Positions 42,506 to 51,342 of a stretch of DNA of 64,000 bases are shown here, one piece after another. Both the position numbers and the translations under genes were made by a program. The notes under the pieces are model-generated. The model saw only the letters and a program-made list of their open reading frames with translations, made no database searches and was not told where the DNA came from. The DNA is from Colimorpha sp045222295 (GTDB taxonomy: Bacteria; Bacteroidota; Bacteroidia; Bacteroidales; P3): the NCBI GenBank assembly GCA_045222295.1, contig JBGUXP010000003.1:62001-126000 (forward strand), read 5' to 3'. Position 1 is the stretch's first letter, and every line of letters starts with the position of its first letter.

Positions 42506-44399
42506 AAAACTGAGCCTTTGGGTGGCATTGTTTGCCGCCGTGATACTGGTGGCATCGCTGGGATTTATGTTCGGCGTGTCGCGCCAGGCTATCCGTCAGG
42601 AGGCCGTGAACCATGCAACGGAAATCTTGGAGAATACCACCTTGCGGGTGGAAAAGATTTTGAACCAGGTGGAGGTGGCAACGAATAATACAGACTGGCT
42701 TCCTTCCCGCCACTTGGATGCACCTGATTCGATGTTTGTCTACTCCCGTCGAATACTGGTGAACAATCCCAACCTGAATGGCTGCTCCATAGCCTTTGAG
42801 CCTGACTACTTCAAGGATAGGGGCCTCTATTTCTCGGCCTATTCGTACAATGATAATGGGGTAATCAAGACGACGCAGGAAGGCAACGAACATTACCAGT
42901 ATTTCTACATGGATTGGTACCAGTTGTGCAAACTGCTGGACCGCCCTGTGTGGACGGAACCGTTCATGGACTTCAACCCTGACGATATTTATTCGCCAGA
43001 CATGATTGTGTCGTATTGTAAGCCGATCAAGGACAAGGAGGGCAAGTATGTGGGCACCATCTCTGTGGATCTTTCGCTTAGTTGGCTGTCGCAGATGATT
43101 TCGGCCGTGAAACCCTACCCGAACTCCTATAGTATGATGATTGGTCAGGGTGGCACCTTCTTTGTGCATCCCGACACTACGAAGCTGTTCTACCAGACCA
43201 TCTTCACCGAATCGCTTGAGCGTGACGACTCGGCGATGGTCGAGTTGGGACATGCCATGCAACGTGGAGAAGAAGGCATGCGCCAGTTGACTATTGATGG
43301 CACAGAGTGCTACGTCTTCTTTCAACCCCTCGGCGAAACTGGCTGGAGTGTGGCCATTGTCTGCTCGGAGGACGATATCTTCGGCTCTTTCTATCGCATG
43401 CGCCGGGCTGTTATTTTCACGGTTCTGGCAGCCTTACTGTTGATGATGATTATTATCCGTCGCATTATCCGTCATGAGTTGAAGCCCCTTACCAGCCTTT
43501 CGAAGCAGGCGGAGACCATCGCCTCGGGTGACTTTGGTAAGGTTCTGCCCGACGACGGGCGTAGGGATGAGATTGGCCAGTTGACGCAGTCGTTCTCCCA
43601 CATGCAGCACTCGCTGGTAAGCTATATTGATGAGTTAAAGACGACAACGGCACAGAAGGCATCGATAGAGAGTGAATTGAAAGTGGCTAGCGAGATACAG
43701 ATGAGCATGGTGCCGCGTATCTTCCCGGCTTTCCCAACCCGCAAGGATATCGACCTCTATGCCTCGATGACCCCCGCCAAGGAGGTGGGTGGCGATCTTT
43801 ACGACTTCTTTGTGCAGGATGAGTGCCTCTATTTCTGCATCGGCGACGTGAGCGGCAAGGGCATCCCCGCCAGCCTCTTCATGGCTGTGACCCGCAACCT
43901 CTTCCGCATCGTCGCGCAGCAGGGCCATTTGCCAGCCGAGATAGCTACACAGATTAACACCATAGTCTCGCACGACAACGATCAGAATATGTTCGTTACC
44001 ATGTTTATCGGCCGTGCCGACCTCCGGACGGGGCGCCTCGACTACTGCAACTGTGGTCACAACGCACCGCTGGTCGATGGCAAGTTTATGAACATCAAAA
44101 ACACCAACTTCCCTCTCGGTGTCATGGAGGGTGTCCCCTTTGTCGGAGAAAGCATCGACGATATCCGTGGACACCAGCTACTGCTCTACACCGATGGCCT
44201 CAACGAGGCGGAGAACCCGCAGCATGAGCTGTTCGGCGACGACCGTCTGATTAGCCTCATGGCTGGCAAGCAGGGGGCCGACTCGAGGGAGATTGTCCTT
44301 ATGTTGCAGGAGTTTGTTGAACGCCACCGTAATGGTGCAGCGCCAAATGACGACCTGACCTTACTTTGTCTGAAACTGATAATTGAAAACAATAAATAA
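42489..44399 (+). CDS. Membrane sensor with extracytoplasmic (Cache-like), HAMP and SpoIIE/PP2C phosphatase domains
   Basis: 636 residues. TM1 is near residues 10-30 and TM2 near 300-325. The outer region between them is a Cache-like sensor (FEPDYFKDRGLYFSAYSY, KYVGTISVDLSLSWLSQMI). A HAMP follows, then a coiled linker, then a SpoIIE-type phosphatase: AKEVGGDLYDFF, GDVSGKGIPASLFMA, NCGHNAP, YTDGLNEAEN, PNDDLTLLCLK. Such phosphatases act on anti-anti-sigma-type regulators. The 17-nt overlap with the binding protein gene suggests the two form one signal-input unit. No partner kinase or STAS protein is seen here. Confidence 0.93.
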   Translation: MKRLDRKLSLWVALFAAVILVASLGFMFGVSRQAIRQEAVNHATEILENTTLRVEKILNQVEVATNNTDWLPSRHLDAPDSMFVYSRRILVNNPNLNGCSIAFEPDYFKDRGLYFSAYSYNDNGVIKTTQEGNEHYQYFYMDWYQLCKLLDRPVWTEPFMDFNPDDIYSPDMIVSYCKPIKDKEGKYVGTISVDLSLSWLSQMISAVKPYPNSYSMMIGQGGTFFVHPDTTKLFYQTIFTESLERDDSAMVELGHAMQRGEEGMRQLTIDGTECYVFFQPLGETGWSVAIVCSEDDIFGSFYRMRRAVIFTVLAALLLMMIIIRRIIRHELKPLTSLSKQAETIASGDFGKVLPDDGRRDEIGQLTQSFSHMQHSLVSYIDELKTTTAQKASIESELKVASEIQMSMVPRIFPAFPTRKDIDLYASMTPAKEVGGDLYDFFVQDECLYFCIGDVSGKGIPASLFMAVTRNLFRIVAQQGHLPAEIATQINTIVSHDNDQNMFVTMFIGRADLRTGRLDYCNCGHNAPLVDGKFMNIKNTNFPLGVMEGVPFVGESIDDIRGHQLLLYTDGLNEAENPQHELFGDDRLISLMAGKQGADSREIVLMLQEFVERHRNGAAPNDDLTLLCLKLIIENNK

Positions 44400-44402
44400 T
44401 CT

Positions 44403-45737
44403 ATGAAACGAATTTTCATATGGGCTTTTACGACCCTCTTTCTGGGCAGCTTCGCTTTGACATCCTGCAACAAGGATGATGAAAAAAACGACTCCAATAT
44501 GGCAGATTACACCGTCATTGTCTATGGCATGTCGGGGGGAGCGATGGACTATACTATGGAAGACGTTTGGCGCGAGGTGCGCGACCAACTTACCGATCAG
44601 CGCATTCGCGTCATCTGTGCATACAAATACGGCAAAGGGGGTGAATACTTCACCGGCCATTACGCCAACCCTGGTGACTTTGTTGTCTTTGAACTAACCA
44701 AGGACACCCGCTTCGAAGACCTTCACAACTATGTTGTGTCCGATAGTACCCGTTCCATCACTCTTTTTTCTGCTGGGACTCTGACATCCGTCTTGAACAA
44801 GGCAGTACGGGATGCCCCGGCCAAGAAATATGTGCTAGTTACCTATGGCCACGGAAGAGGCTTCGAATGCAATCTTGACTATCCCATGGATCTCTGGAAT
44901 CAATCCAAGGGAGTTATCAGTGACGAGTGGTATGATGGTATGAATATGAATATGTATGAGCTAAGCAAGGCCATCGAGCAATCCGACATCCATCATCTGG
45001 AATGCTTGTTGCTGCACAACTGCTTGATGGGCGGCATGGAGTCGTTGACGGAGGTGGCGCCCTGTGTCGACTATATCATTGCCACCCCCTTCATGCTGAC
45101 CAGTGAGGACAACCCGCTGATTCCCATATTGGTGAAAAATCTCCGAGCTAAGATCGATTTTGAATCTGCTGCCCGTACCACCCTTGACGAGTCGGCTGAC
45201 CGCCTGCGGGACGGCTATTTGCATGAGAGCCTTCCTTACCAGAATGGTTGTGTGGAGCTGTTGAAAGCTTCCGCTCTGAACGACATCTGCACCACCGCTG
45301 GTTTGCTTGTCAACCGTCTGTGCGAACTCTATTCCACCCATCAAGAGGCCATCGACACTGCCACCTGTCGTGCCTATCAGTTCCTCAACACTTATCCCTA
45401 TTTTGATTTGCTGGACTATGCCGAAAAACTTGCCGATGCCACACAGGACTCCCAATTTCAAGCCATCCACAACCAATTGGCTGCCGACTTCGGGCGTGCC
45501 ATCTTGAAGCAGGTGACCATTGATTTGGGAGAATGTGCTGCCCTCTCGGCCTATTCGCTGTCGGTGGTGCTGATGGACAAGCAGTACTACAATGCTAATT
45601 CCACCCTCGTTCCTACTTTTACCCGTCGGCAGGCCTACGAGTACACCTCGTTCCATCAAAAGACACTCTGGGGCAACTGGCTCGACACCAACCTCCAAAT
45701 TCCCACGGGCAACCCCTGTGGACAGGTGATACAATAA
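44403..45737 (+). CDS. Clostripain-family (C11) cysteine peptidase, lipoprotein
   Basis: 444 residues. The lipoprotein signal ends FALTSC, then NKDDEKN. The C11 fold shows the catalytic His in YVLVTYGHGRGFE and Cys in LLHNCLMGGMESL, with an acidic S1 loop (DYIIATPFMLTSEDNPL). Members cut after Arg and are often self-processed. It starts 3 nt after the phosphatase stop and its own stop overlaps the M6 peptidase start, so all four genes from 41558 are probably one operon. Confidence 0.9.
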   Translation: MKRIFIWAFTTLFLGSFALTSCNKDDEKNDSNMADYTVIVYGMSGGAMDYTMEDVWREVRDQLTDQRIRVICAYKYGKGGEYFTGHYANPGDFVVFELTKDTRFEDLHNYVVSDSTRSITLFSAGTLTSVLNKAVRDAPAKKYVLVTYGHGRGFECNLDYPMDLWNQSKGVISDEWYDGMNMNMYELSKAIEQSDIHHLECLLLHNCLMGGMESLTEVAPCVDYIIATPFMLTSEDNPLIPILVKNLRAKIDFESAARTTLDESADRLRDGYLHESLPYQNGCVELLKASALNDICTTAGLLVNRLCELYSTHQEAIDTATCRAYQFLNTYPYFDLLDYAEKLADATQDSQFQAIHNQLAADFGRAILKQVTIDLGECAALSAYSLSVVLMDKQYYNANSTLVPTFTRRQAYEYTSFHQKTLWGNWLDTNLQIPTGNPCGQVIQ

Positions 45738-47254
45738 TGAAGAGATTTTTTGCATTGCTTTCGGCAGTGATGCTGATGATGGGCAACGTCAGCAAGGCAC
45801 AAACTACCGATACCACTAAGTTGACGAACCTGGTTGTCTTTGTGCGTTTTGCCGACGACGAGGGGATAGACCACCCGTTTTCCGCCATCGATTCAATGTT
45901 CAACTCGCGGGAGCCGGGTTACCTGAGTGTCTACAATTTCTACCAGGCCCTCAGCTATGGCAAGATTCAATTCAATACGGTTTATACCAACAATATCCAC
46001 GACGGAATCATTGTGTCGTATGTCGACACAATGCCCCGTAGCTACTTCCAACCCTATAGTGAGAGCAACCCTATAGGCTACCACCCTGAGGAAAAACCCT
46101 CACAGGGAGTTTCGATGCGAGAGGCAGAACTGTTGGGCCGTATTGTCAGCTATGTCAACTCGATGCATTTGGTGGACAGCACCGTGGTGCTCGATGGCAA
46201 TGGCGACGGCGACATCGACAATATTAGCTTCATCGCGAAAGGTGGAACGGGGGAGTGGAACACTATCCTTTGGCCCCACATGGAGTATTTTCCACACGAC
46301 TCACTGGGCTGTGTGCTGACAATCAATGGTGTCGCTCCCAACGCCTTTAACTTCGAGTTTGAAGGGGCTGAGGAGGATTTGTTCTGCACGCATGTGTTCC
46401 GCCATGAGATGGGGCACTCGCTTGGTTTGCCCGACCTCTATCATTATACCAACTATGACAATGTCACACCCGCTTTTCTGTGGGATATGATGAATTATTC
46501 CCAGAGGACGAACCACACAAGTGCAATATTGAAAAATAAAATACTGCATGTGGCCGACGATCCGATAGAGATTACCTCGGACGGGGACTATACTTTGCAG
46601 AGCGTGGGCACAAGCCCCTCGCAGAACTGCTACTACATCAAGTCGGCCATCGACAGCACGCAGTGGTACGTGTTTGAGTATCGCAATCAGGAGGACCTCT
46701 TCGAAGACGGCATCCCGGGTACGGGCCTTCTCGTCGCACGTTGGAACGACACGGTGACACTAGATAATAGCAGTAGCTATTCCAATGCTTTTTTCGACTT
46801 CTACAATATAGCGCATCTGTATTGGATTTTCCGACCGGGCAGCGATATCGACACGGTGACCGGTAGCATCCGCAATGCCCATTTCAGCCTCGCCTCCGGC
46901 CGCACCGCCTTTGGCCCCACCACCGACCCGCATCCGTACCTCACCGACGGCACTCCCGAGACCAGCTTCGAAATCACCGATATCCGTGAGAACGGCACTG
47001 AGCTCACTTTCCATGTTCATTTCCTCAGCACCCAGGGCATCGACAATCCTGAGACAGACAATGTAAAAGTCTGCGCCCGCGACGGCCGCATCATCGTTGA
47101 CGGTGCCCACGGCGAAGCAGTTCAAGTCTATGACATCATGGGGCGCCAACTCACTTCTTTCGCCACTCATCTCTCACCTGTCGCTCTCCCCACAGGCGTC
47201 TACATGGTCAAAATAGGTGACCGCCCCGCCTGCAAAGTGGTTGTGCTAAACTGA
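45737..47254 (+). CDS. M6-family metalloprotease with T9SS sorting domain
   Basis: 505 residues. Signal peptide ending NVSKAQ. The M6 catalytic site is FRHEMGHSLGLPDLYHY (HExxHxxGxxD). A Ca-binding-like stretch LDGNGDGDIDN precedes it, and a jelly-roll region follows. The C-terminal ~70 residues are a T9SS sorting domain (VYDIMGRQLTSF, GVYMVKI, CKVVVLN). It is a secreted peptidase, overlapping the clostripain gene by 1 nt (TAATG). Confidence 0.92.
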   Translation: MKRFFALLSAVMLMMGNVSKAQTTDTTKLTNLVVFVRFADDEGIDHPFSAIDSMFNSREPGYLSVYNFYQALSYGKIQFNTVYTNNIHDGIIVSYVDTMPRSYFQPYSESNPIGYHPEEKPSQGVSMREAELLGRIVSYVNSMHLVDSTVVLDGNGDGDIDNISFIAKGGTGEWNTILWPHMEYFPHDSLGCVLTINGVAPNAFNFEFEGAEEDLFCTHVFRHEMGHSLGLPDLYHYTNYDNVTPAFLWDMMNYSQRTNHTSAILKNKILHVADDPIEITSDGDYTLQSVGTSPSQNCYYIKSAIDSTQWYVFEYRNQEDLFEDGIPGTGLLVARWNDTVTLDNSSSYSNAFFDFYNIAHLYWIFRPGSDIDTVTGSIRNAHFSLASGRTAFGPTTDPHPYLTDGTPETSFEITDIRENGTELTFHVHFLSTQGIDNPETDNVKVCARDGRIIVDGAHGEAVQVYDIMGRQLTSFATHLSPVALPTGVYMVKIGDRPACKVVVLN

Positions 47255-47277
47255 TAAAGAAGTAATGTCATGATTGT

Positions 47278-47309
47278 CGCCGTGTCGGTTCAATGGGACT
47301 GACACGGCG
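47278..47309. terminator. Hairpin after the M6 peptidase gene
   Basis: CGCCGTGTC / GACACGGCG, 9 bp, with no T-run. It directly abuts the operator-like motif before dnaK. Confidence 0.5.
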
Positions 47310-47327
47310 ACTGCCATTTTGTCAGTC
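47309..47327 (+). promoter_or_regulatory. Operator-like motif upstream of dnaK
   Basis: GACTGCCATTTTGTCAGTC is an imperfect palindrome (7 of 8 arm positions) that contains the same 16 bases as 17286-17301 upstream of grpE. It lies about 235 bp before the dnaK start. Confidence 0.75.
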
Positions 47328-47456
47328 AAACTTTAAACTTTAAACCTTCTGCCTGCTTTGCAGGCCTTGAGCACCTTATAAATTAATTAATGAAGCGAAA
47401 AAACTATAAACTTTATTTTTTTGGCACGGATGTTGTTATATGATGGGTGTGAAGCT

Positions 47457-47523
47457 CAATCAGAACGAAAAGAACAAAAAGAATCGAGCACACATATTCT
47501 GATAGTTCTTTTAGTTCGGATTG
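47457..47523 (+). repeat. Palindromic element family A, copy 2 (intergenic, dnaK leader)
   Basis: The outer arms CAATCAGAACGAAAAGAAC and GTTCTTTTAGTTCGGATTG pair at 17 of 19 positions, and the inner stem AGAAT / ATTCT adds to it. It lies just upstream of the dnaK ribosome binding site. It is the only copy in this window that lies outside a gene. Confidence 0.9.
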
Positions 47524-47563
47524 AAAAAAGAAAAAGCAAACAAAAAAAGAAAGGAAACATATT

Positions 47564-49498
47564 ATGAGCAAAATCATCGGAATCGACCTCGGCACAACCA
47601 ACAGCTGTGTCAGCGTCATGGAAGGCAACGAGCCTGTAGTTATTGCAAACAGCGAGGGTAACCGCACCACCCCCTCCGTGGTGGGCTTCCTCGAGAATGG
47701 CGACCGCAAGGTGGGCGACCCCGCCAAGCGTCAGGCCATCACCAACCCCCACAACACCGTCTACTCCATCAAGCGCTTCATGGGCGAGACCTACGACCAG
47801 GTGACCAAGGAGATTGAGGCTGTGCCCTACAAAGTGGTGCGCGGCAACAACAACACCCCCTGCGTCGACATCAACGGTCGTCAGTACACCCCGCAGGAAA
47901 TCTCCGCCATCGTGCTGCAGAAGATGAAGAAGACCGCCGAAGACTACCTCGGTCAGGAGGTCACGGAGGCCGTCATCACCGTCCCCGCCTACTTCAACGA
48001 CAGCCAGCGTCAGGCCACCAAGGAGGCCGGCGAGATTGCAGGCCTGAAGGTGCGCCGTATCGTCAACGAGCCTACGGCTGCCGCCCTCGCCTACGGTCTT
48101 GACAAGAAGGCCAACGACATGAACGTGGCCGTCTTCGACCTCGGCGGCGGCACCTTCGATATCTCCATCCTGAACCTCGGCGACGGCGTCTTCGAGGTGA
48201 AGAGCACCAACGGCAACACGCACCTCGGCGGCGACGACTTCGACCGCAAGATTATCAACTGGATGGCCGACAGCTTCCAGAGCGACAAGAATATCGACCT
48301 CCGCAAGGACCCCATGGCCATGCAGCGCCTGAAAGAGGCTGCCGAGAAGGCCAAGATTGAGCTCTCCAGCTCCATGGAGACCGAAATCAACCTGCCCTAC
48401 ATCACCGTTGCCGACGGCGTGCCGCAGCACCTGGTGATGAAGCTCACCCGCGCCAAGTTCGAGCAGCTCTGCGACGACCTTATCCGCGCCACCATCGAGC
48501 CCTGCCGCAAGGCCATGCAGGACGCCGGCCTCACCAACAGCGACATCAACGAGGTCATCCTCGTGGGCGGCTCCAGCCGTATCCCCGCCGTGCAGAAGAA
48601 GGTCGAGGAGTTCTTCGGCAAAGTGCCCAGCAAGGGCGTCAACCCCGACGAGGTGGTCGCCATCGGTGCCGCCATCCAGGGCGGTGTGCTCACCGGCGAG
48701 GTGAAGGACGTGCTGCTGCTCGATGTGACTCCGCTGTCGCTCGGTATCGAGACCCTCGGCGGCGTGATGACCAAACTCATCGACGCCAACACCACCATCC
48801 CCACCAAGAAGAGCCAGGTCTTCAGCACCGCTGCCGACAACCAGCCCGAGGTGGAGATCCACGTCCTGCAGGGCGAGCGTCCCATGGCCAACGACAACAA
48901 GACCATCGGCCGCTTCCATCTGGCCGGCATCCCGCCAGCACCGCGTGGAGTACCGCAGATTGAGGTCACCTTCGACATCGACGCCAATGGTATCCTCAAT
49001 GTCAGCGCACTCGACAAGGCCACCGGCAAGAGCCAGAACATCCGCATCGAAGCCAGCAGCGGCCTCAGCGAGGACGAGATCAAGCGCATGAAAGCCGAAG
49101 CCGAGGCCCATGCCGACGCCGACAAGAAGGCCAAGGAAGAGATTGAAAAGATTAACGGTGCCGACGGCATGATCTTCCAGAGTGAGAAGAACCTCAAGGA
49201 GTATGGCGACAAGATTCCCGCCGACAAGAAGAGCGCCATCGAGGCCGCCCTCACCGAGCTGAAGGCCGCCCACAGCGCCCGCAACGTCCAGCAGATCGAC
49301 GCCGCCATGGCCAAGATCAACGCCGCCTGGCAATCCGCCAGCGAGGACATGTACAAAGCCCAGCAACAGGCCGGCGGTAACCCCGGTGCCGGTTTTGACC
49401 CCAACAACATGGGCGGTAACCCCAACGCAGGTGCCGGCCAGCAAGGTGGTAACCCCAACGACAACGTCACCGACGTCGACTACGAAGAGGTGAAGTAA
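47564..49498 (+). CDS. dnaK: Chaperone protein DnaK (HSP70)
   Basis: 644 residues. ATPase domain with the phosphate loop GIDLGTTNSCVSVMEG, NEPTAAALAYG, FDLGGGTFDISIL and VGGSSRIPAVQ; substrate domain with DVTPLSLGIETLGG; helical lid and a Gly/Asn/Gln-rich tail ending in DVDYEEVK, close to the usual EEVD-like end. It partners with GrpE and DnaJ. The coding region is GC-rich and strongly codon-biased, so long antisense frames here are artefacts. The leader holds the operator-like motif and a family A palindrome. Confidence 0.99.
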   Translation: MSKIIGIDLGTTNSCVSVMEGNEPVVIANSEGNRTTPSVVGFLENGDRKVGDPAKRQAITNPHNTVYSIKRFMGETYDQVTKEIEAVPYKVVRGNNNTPCVDINGRQYTPQEISAIVLQKMKKTAEDYLGQEVTEAVITVPAYFNDSQRQATKEAGEIAGLKVRRIVNEPTAAALAYGLDKKANDMNVAVFDLGGGTFDISILNLGDGVFEVKSTNGNTHLGGDDFDRKIINWMADSFQSDKNIDLRKDPMAMQRLKEAAEKAKIELSSSMETEINLPYITVADGVPQHLVMKLTRAKFEQLCDDLIRATIEPCRKAMQDAGLTNSDINEVILVGGSSRIPAVQKKVEEFFGKVPSKGVNPDEVVAIGAAIQGGVLTGEVKDVLLLDVTPLSLGIETLGGVMTKLIDANTTIPTKKSQVFSTAADNQPEVEIHVLQGERPMANDNKTIGRFHLAGIPPAPRGVPQIEVTFDIDANGILNVSALDKATGKSQNIRIEASSGLSEDEIKRMKAEAEAHADADKKAKEEIEKINGADGMIFQSEKNLKEYGDKIPADKKSAIEAALTELKAAHSARNVQQIDAAMAKINAAWQSASEDMYKAQQQAGGNPGAGFDPNNMGGNPNAGAGQQGGNPNDNVTDVDYEEVK

Positions 49499-49516
49499 TA
49501 AAAAGTCTAACAAACG

Positions 49517-49550
49517 AAAAGAGGTGCAACCTTTTGATTGCACCTCTTTT
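49517..49550 (+). terminator. dnaK terminator
   Basis: AAAAGAGGTGCAA / TTGCACCTCTTTT with a short loop. Confidence 0.9.
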
Positions 49551-49570
49551 AATATCTACAAAATATTATA

Positions 49571-50230
49571 ATGACAGACAAAACAAAAGAAATACAATTG
49601 GATTATGTAGCATGTCTTTATTTCAAAAGAGAATTATTGTTTTTCCGTCAAGCTTATGACAATCCTTCAAATTCCCTTTTTGAATTCTATATTAAACTTA
49701 AGTCTCACCTTATTTCGTTAAAAAATTTCAAAGATTTTATAAAAGAGAAAAGTGTCCTTTTTAAAGATCGCGCCGAGTTAAATGCACAGAAAAAAGGACT
49801 CAATCAATTGCTTAACTGCGCGGAGTATTTACGTAATAAAATATGTGGCCACGTAAATAGTTTCTTTATAGAACAAGCTGTCACATGGTCTCCAGAAATA
49901 CTCTCAAATGTAGAGGGGAATGTCCCGCAAGAAATAGTGGAACAATATCGTACAGAATTATTCATCAAATCACTGATTGAATCAGGTATAAACTCATACC
50001 GTATTGATTTTAATGATAACACCATTTCCCCATCTGAGATAGATCTTCTGTATCCACCAGACTTTGAAAAACTTATGACATTTATTGAAAATGTCAATGA
50101 AAAAAGCATTCAGCTGTTAGACCAATTAATCGCTTTAACAAAAAAAGATGTGCATTTCTTTGATAGTATTGAAGAACAATTAAAAGCAATATCTGTTGCT
50201 GCAAAAATGGATTTTGGAACAAAAAAATAG
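49571..50230 (+). CDS. Unknown AT-rich protein with a HEPN-like RNKICGH motif
   Basis: 219 residues, mostly helical, no signal. The segment LNCAEYLRNKICGHVNSF contains R-X5-H, the form of the HEPN ribonuclease motif (R-X4-6-H), at the end of a helix as in HEPN proteins. The gene is much more AT-rich than dnaK before it and begins the accessory region, suggesting horizontal transfer. A terminator follows. A HEPN RNase used in defence is possible, but the similarity is a single motif and could be chance. Confidence 0.6.
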   Translation: MTDKTKEIQLDYVACLYFKRELLFFRQAYDNPSNSLFEFYIKLKSHLISLKNFKDFIKEKSVLFKDRAELNAQKKGLNQLLNCAEYLRNKICGHVNSFFIEQAVTWSPEILSNVEGNVPQEIVEQYRTELFIKSLIESGINSYRIDFNDNTISPSEIDLLYPPDFEKLMTFIENVNEKSIQLLDQLIALTKKDVHFFDSIEEQLKAISVAAKMDFGTKK

Positions 50231-50318
50231 ACACACTTAATCCATGCGGAATACTCCAATTTCTTGTATATGTATTGCCCTTGACTCTCCCTTTAGTCAT
50301 AGATATATATATTTCTAT

Positions 50319-50348
50319 AAAGAGAGGCCTTGTCGCCTCTCTTTTTTT
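50319..50348 (+). terminator. Terminator after the HEPN-like gene
   Basis: AGAGAGGC / GCCTCTCT followed by seven T. Confidence 0.88.
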
Positions 50349-50580
50349 GTGGGTTATATCTGCCTTCTTTGTGCCTTCTTTGTGGCAATAGTAAAATTAC
50401 TGAAAACCAACCGAATATGCAAAACCACATACAATCTATACAAAATGCTGATTTACAGCATTATTATTGTATAACCTCTCGGTGATCCCTCGACGGTGTG
50501 TCGGCGGTCTGCTTACCATCCTCGGAAGGGTTGTTTCCTACATGGCAAAAACATTTTCCACAAAACACACTTTCGAGTCT

Positions 50581-50702
50581 CATTTTAGCCATTCCCATAT
50601 TTCTTGGCGGTGTAATGAGTCATTTCGGTCATTTCCAAAATTGCTTGGTGGTGTAATGGTTTATTTCAGCCATTGCAAAAATTGCTCTGGTTTATTGCAG
50701 GT
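50581..50702. repeat. Three imperfect ~41-bp tandem repeats
   Basis: Units share the frame CATTTyrGyCATTyCcAwA followed by TTGCTTGGyGGTGTAATG (50581, ~50622, ~50663). They fill the end of a 471-bp spacer that otherwise shows no gene. They abut the 3' end of the minus-strand gene at 50702. Confidence 0.6.
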
Positions 50703-51256
50703 CATTCCTTGTCAGTTGGAACGAGTTTACCGTTTTCATCATATTTCAGTTTGCCTGTTCTGATGTCCTCTTCTATTTCTGCATCAAATATATGGTTGAC
50801 AACAGTAGGAGTCCATTTCTTGACGGTTTTAGGCACCTGATGGGTAATCACCTGCTCCATGAAACGTGCAACCATACCAACAAGATATGCTTGCGCCTCA
50901 TCTTCACCGTGCAGACCATAGTTTATCCCGCACCTATTACATATCCAGTTGGCGGCATGGCACGATTCGTGGGCTATCAATTCTGCGTCCATTCTGGTAT
51001 TTGGGTTGATATTGATAAAATAGCCAGTATCCCCTTGGTAAACAATAGGACAGACCACTTGGCATCCTGCCCTAACACCACGAAGGCTATTCTCCCAAAT
51101 TCTGAAACGTTCAACCTTTCCATTTCTTTCATTGTAACGCAGGAATATTTTCCTGACCGCGAGATCGCTTACTCCTATTCCAATGAAAATACTATATGGG
51201 TATATTTCATTGGTAAACTCATAGACAACGGTGCTTGTTTGCAAGTTCTTTTTCAT
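50702..51256 (-). CDS. Small HExxH-motif protein, possible metallopeptidase
   Basis: 184 residues, no signal peptide. The core IAHESCHAANWICNRCGI carries HExxH followed by a Cys pair, and a downstream helix EDEAQAYLVGMVARF supplies an Asp/Glu pattern (HExxH ... ExxA) typical of small zinc peptidases. Such proteins occur in phages and mobile elements and as antitoxin-cleaving regulators. It follows the HNH nuclease gene on the same strand after 86 bp, probably in its operon. Activity is inferred from the motif only. Confidence 0.72.
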   Translation of the reverse strand: MKKNLQTSTVVYEFTNEIYPYSIFIGIGVSDLAVRKIFLRYNERNGKVERFRIWENSLRGVRAGCQVVCPIVYQGDTGYFININPNTRMDAELIAHESCHAANWICNRCGINYGLHGEDEAQAYLVGMVARFMEQVITHQVPKTVKKWTPTVVNHIFDAEIEEDIRTGKLKYDENGKLVPTDKE

Positions 51257-51342
51257 TTGTCCTTAAAGAAAGAATGACCGAAGAATAAATCACCGAATAC
51301 ATCACGCAAAAACGTGAGCCAAATTAAAAATCCCATAATGCT

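Noticed and set aside
47456..49543. Long minus-strand frame opposite dnaK (695 codons)
   Set aside because: It is the mirror of a GC-rich, strongly biased dnaK; its translation is low-complexity Val/Gly/Leu/His without domains.
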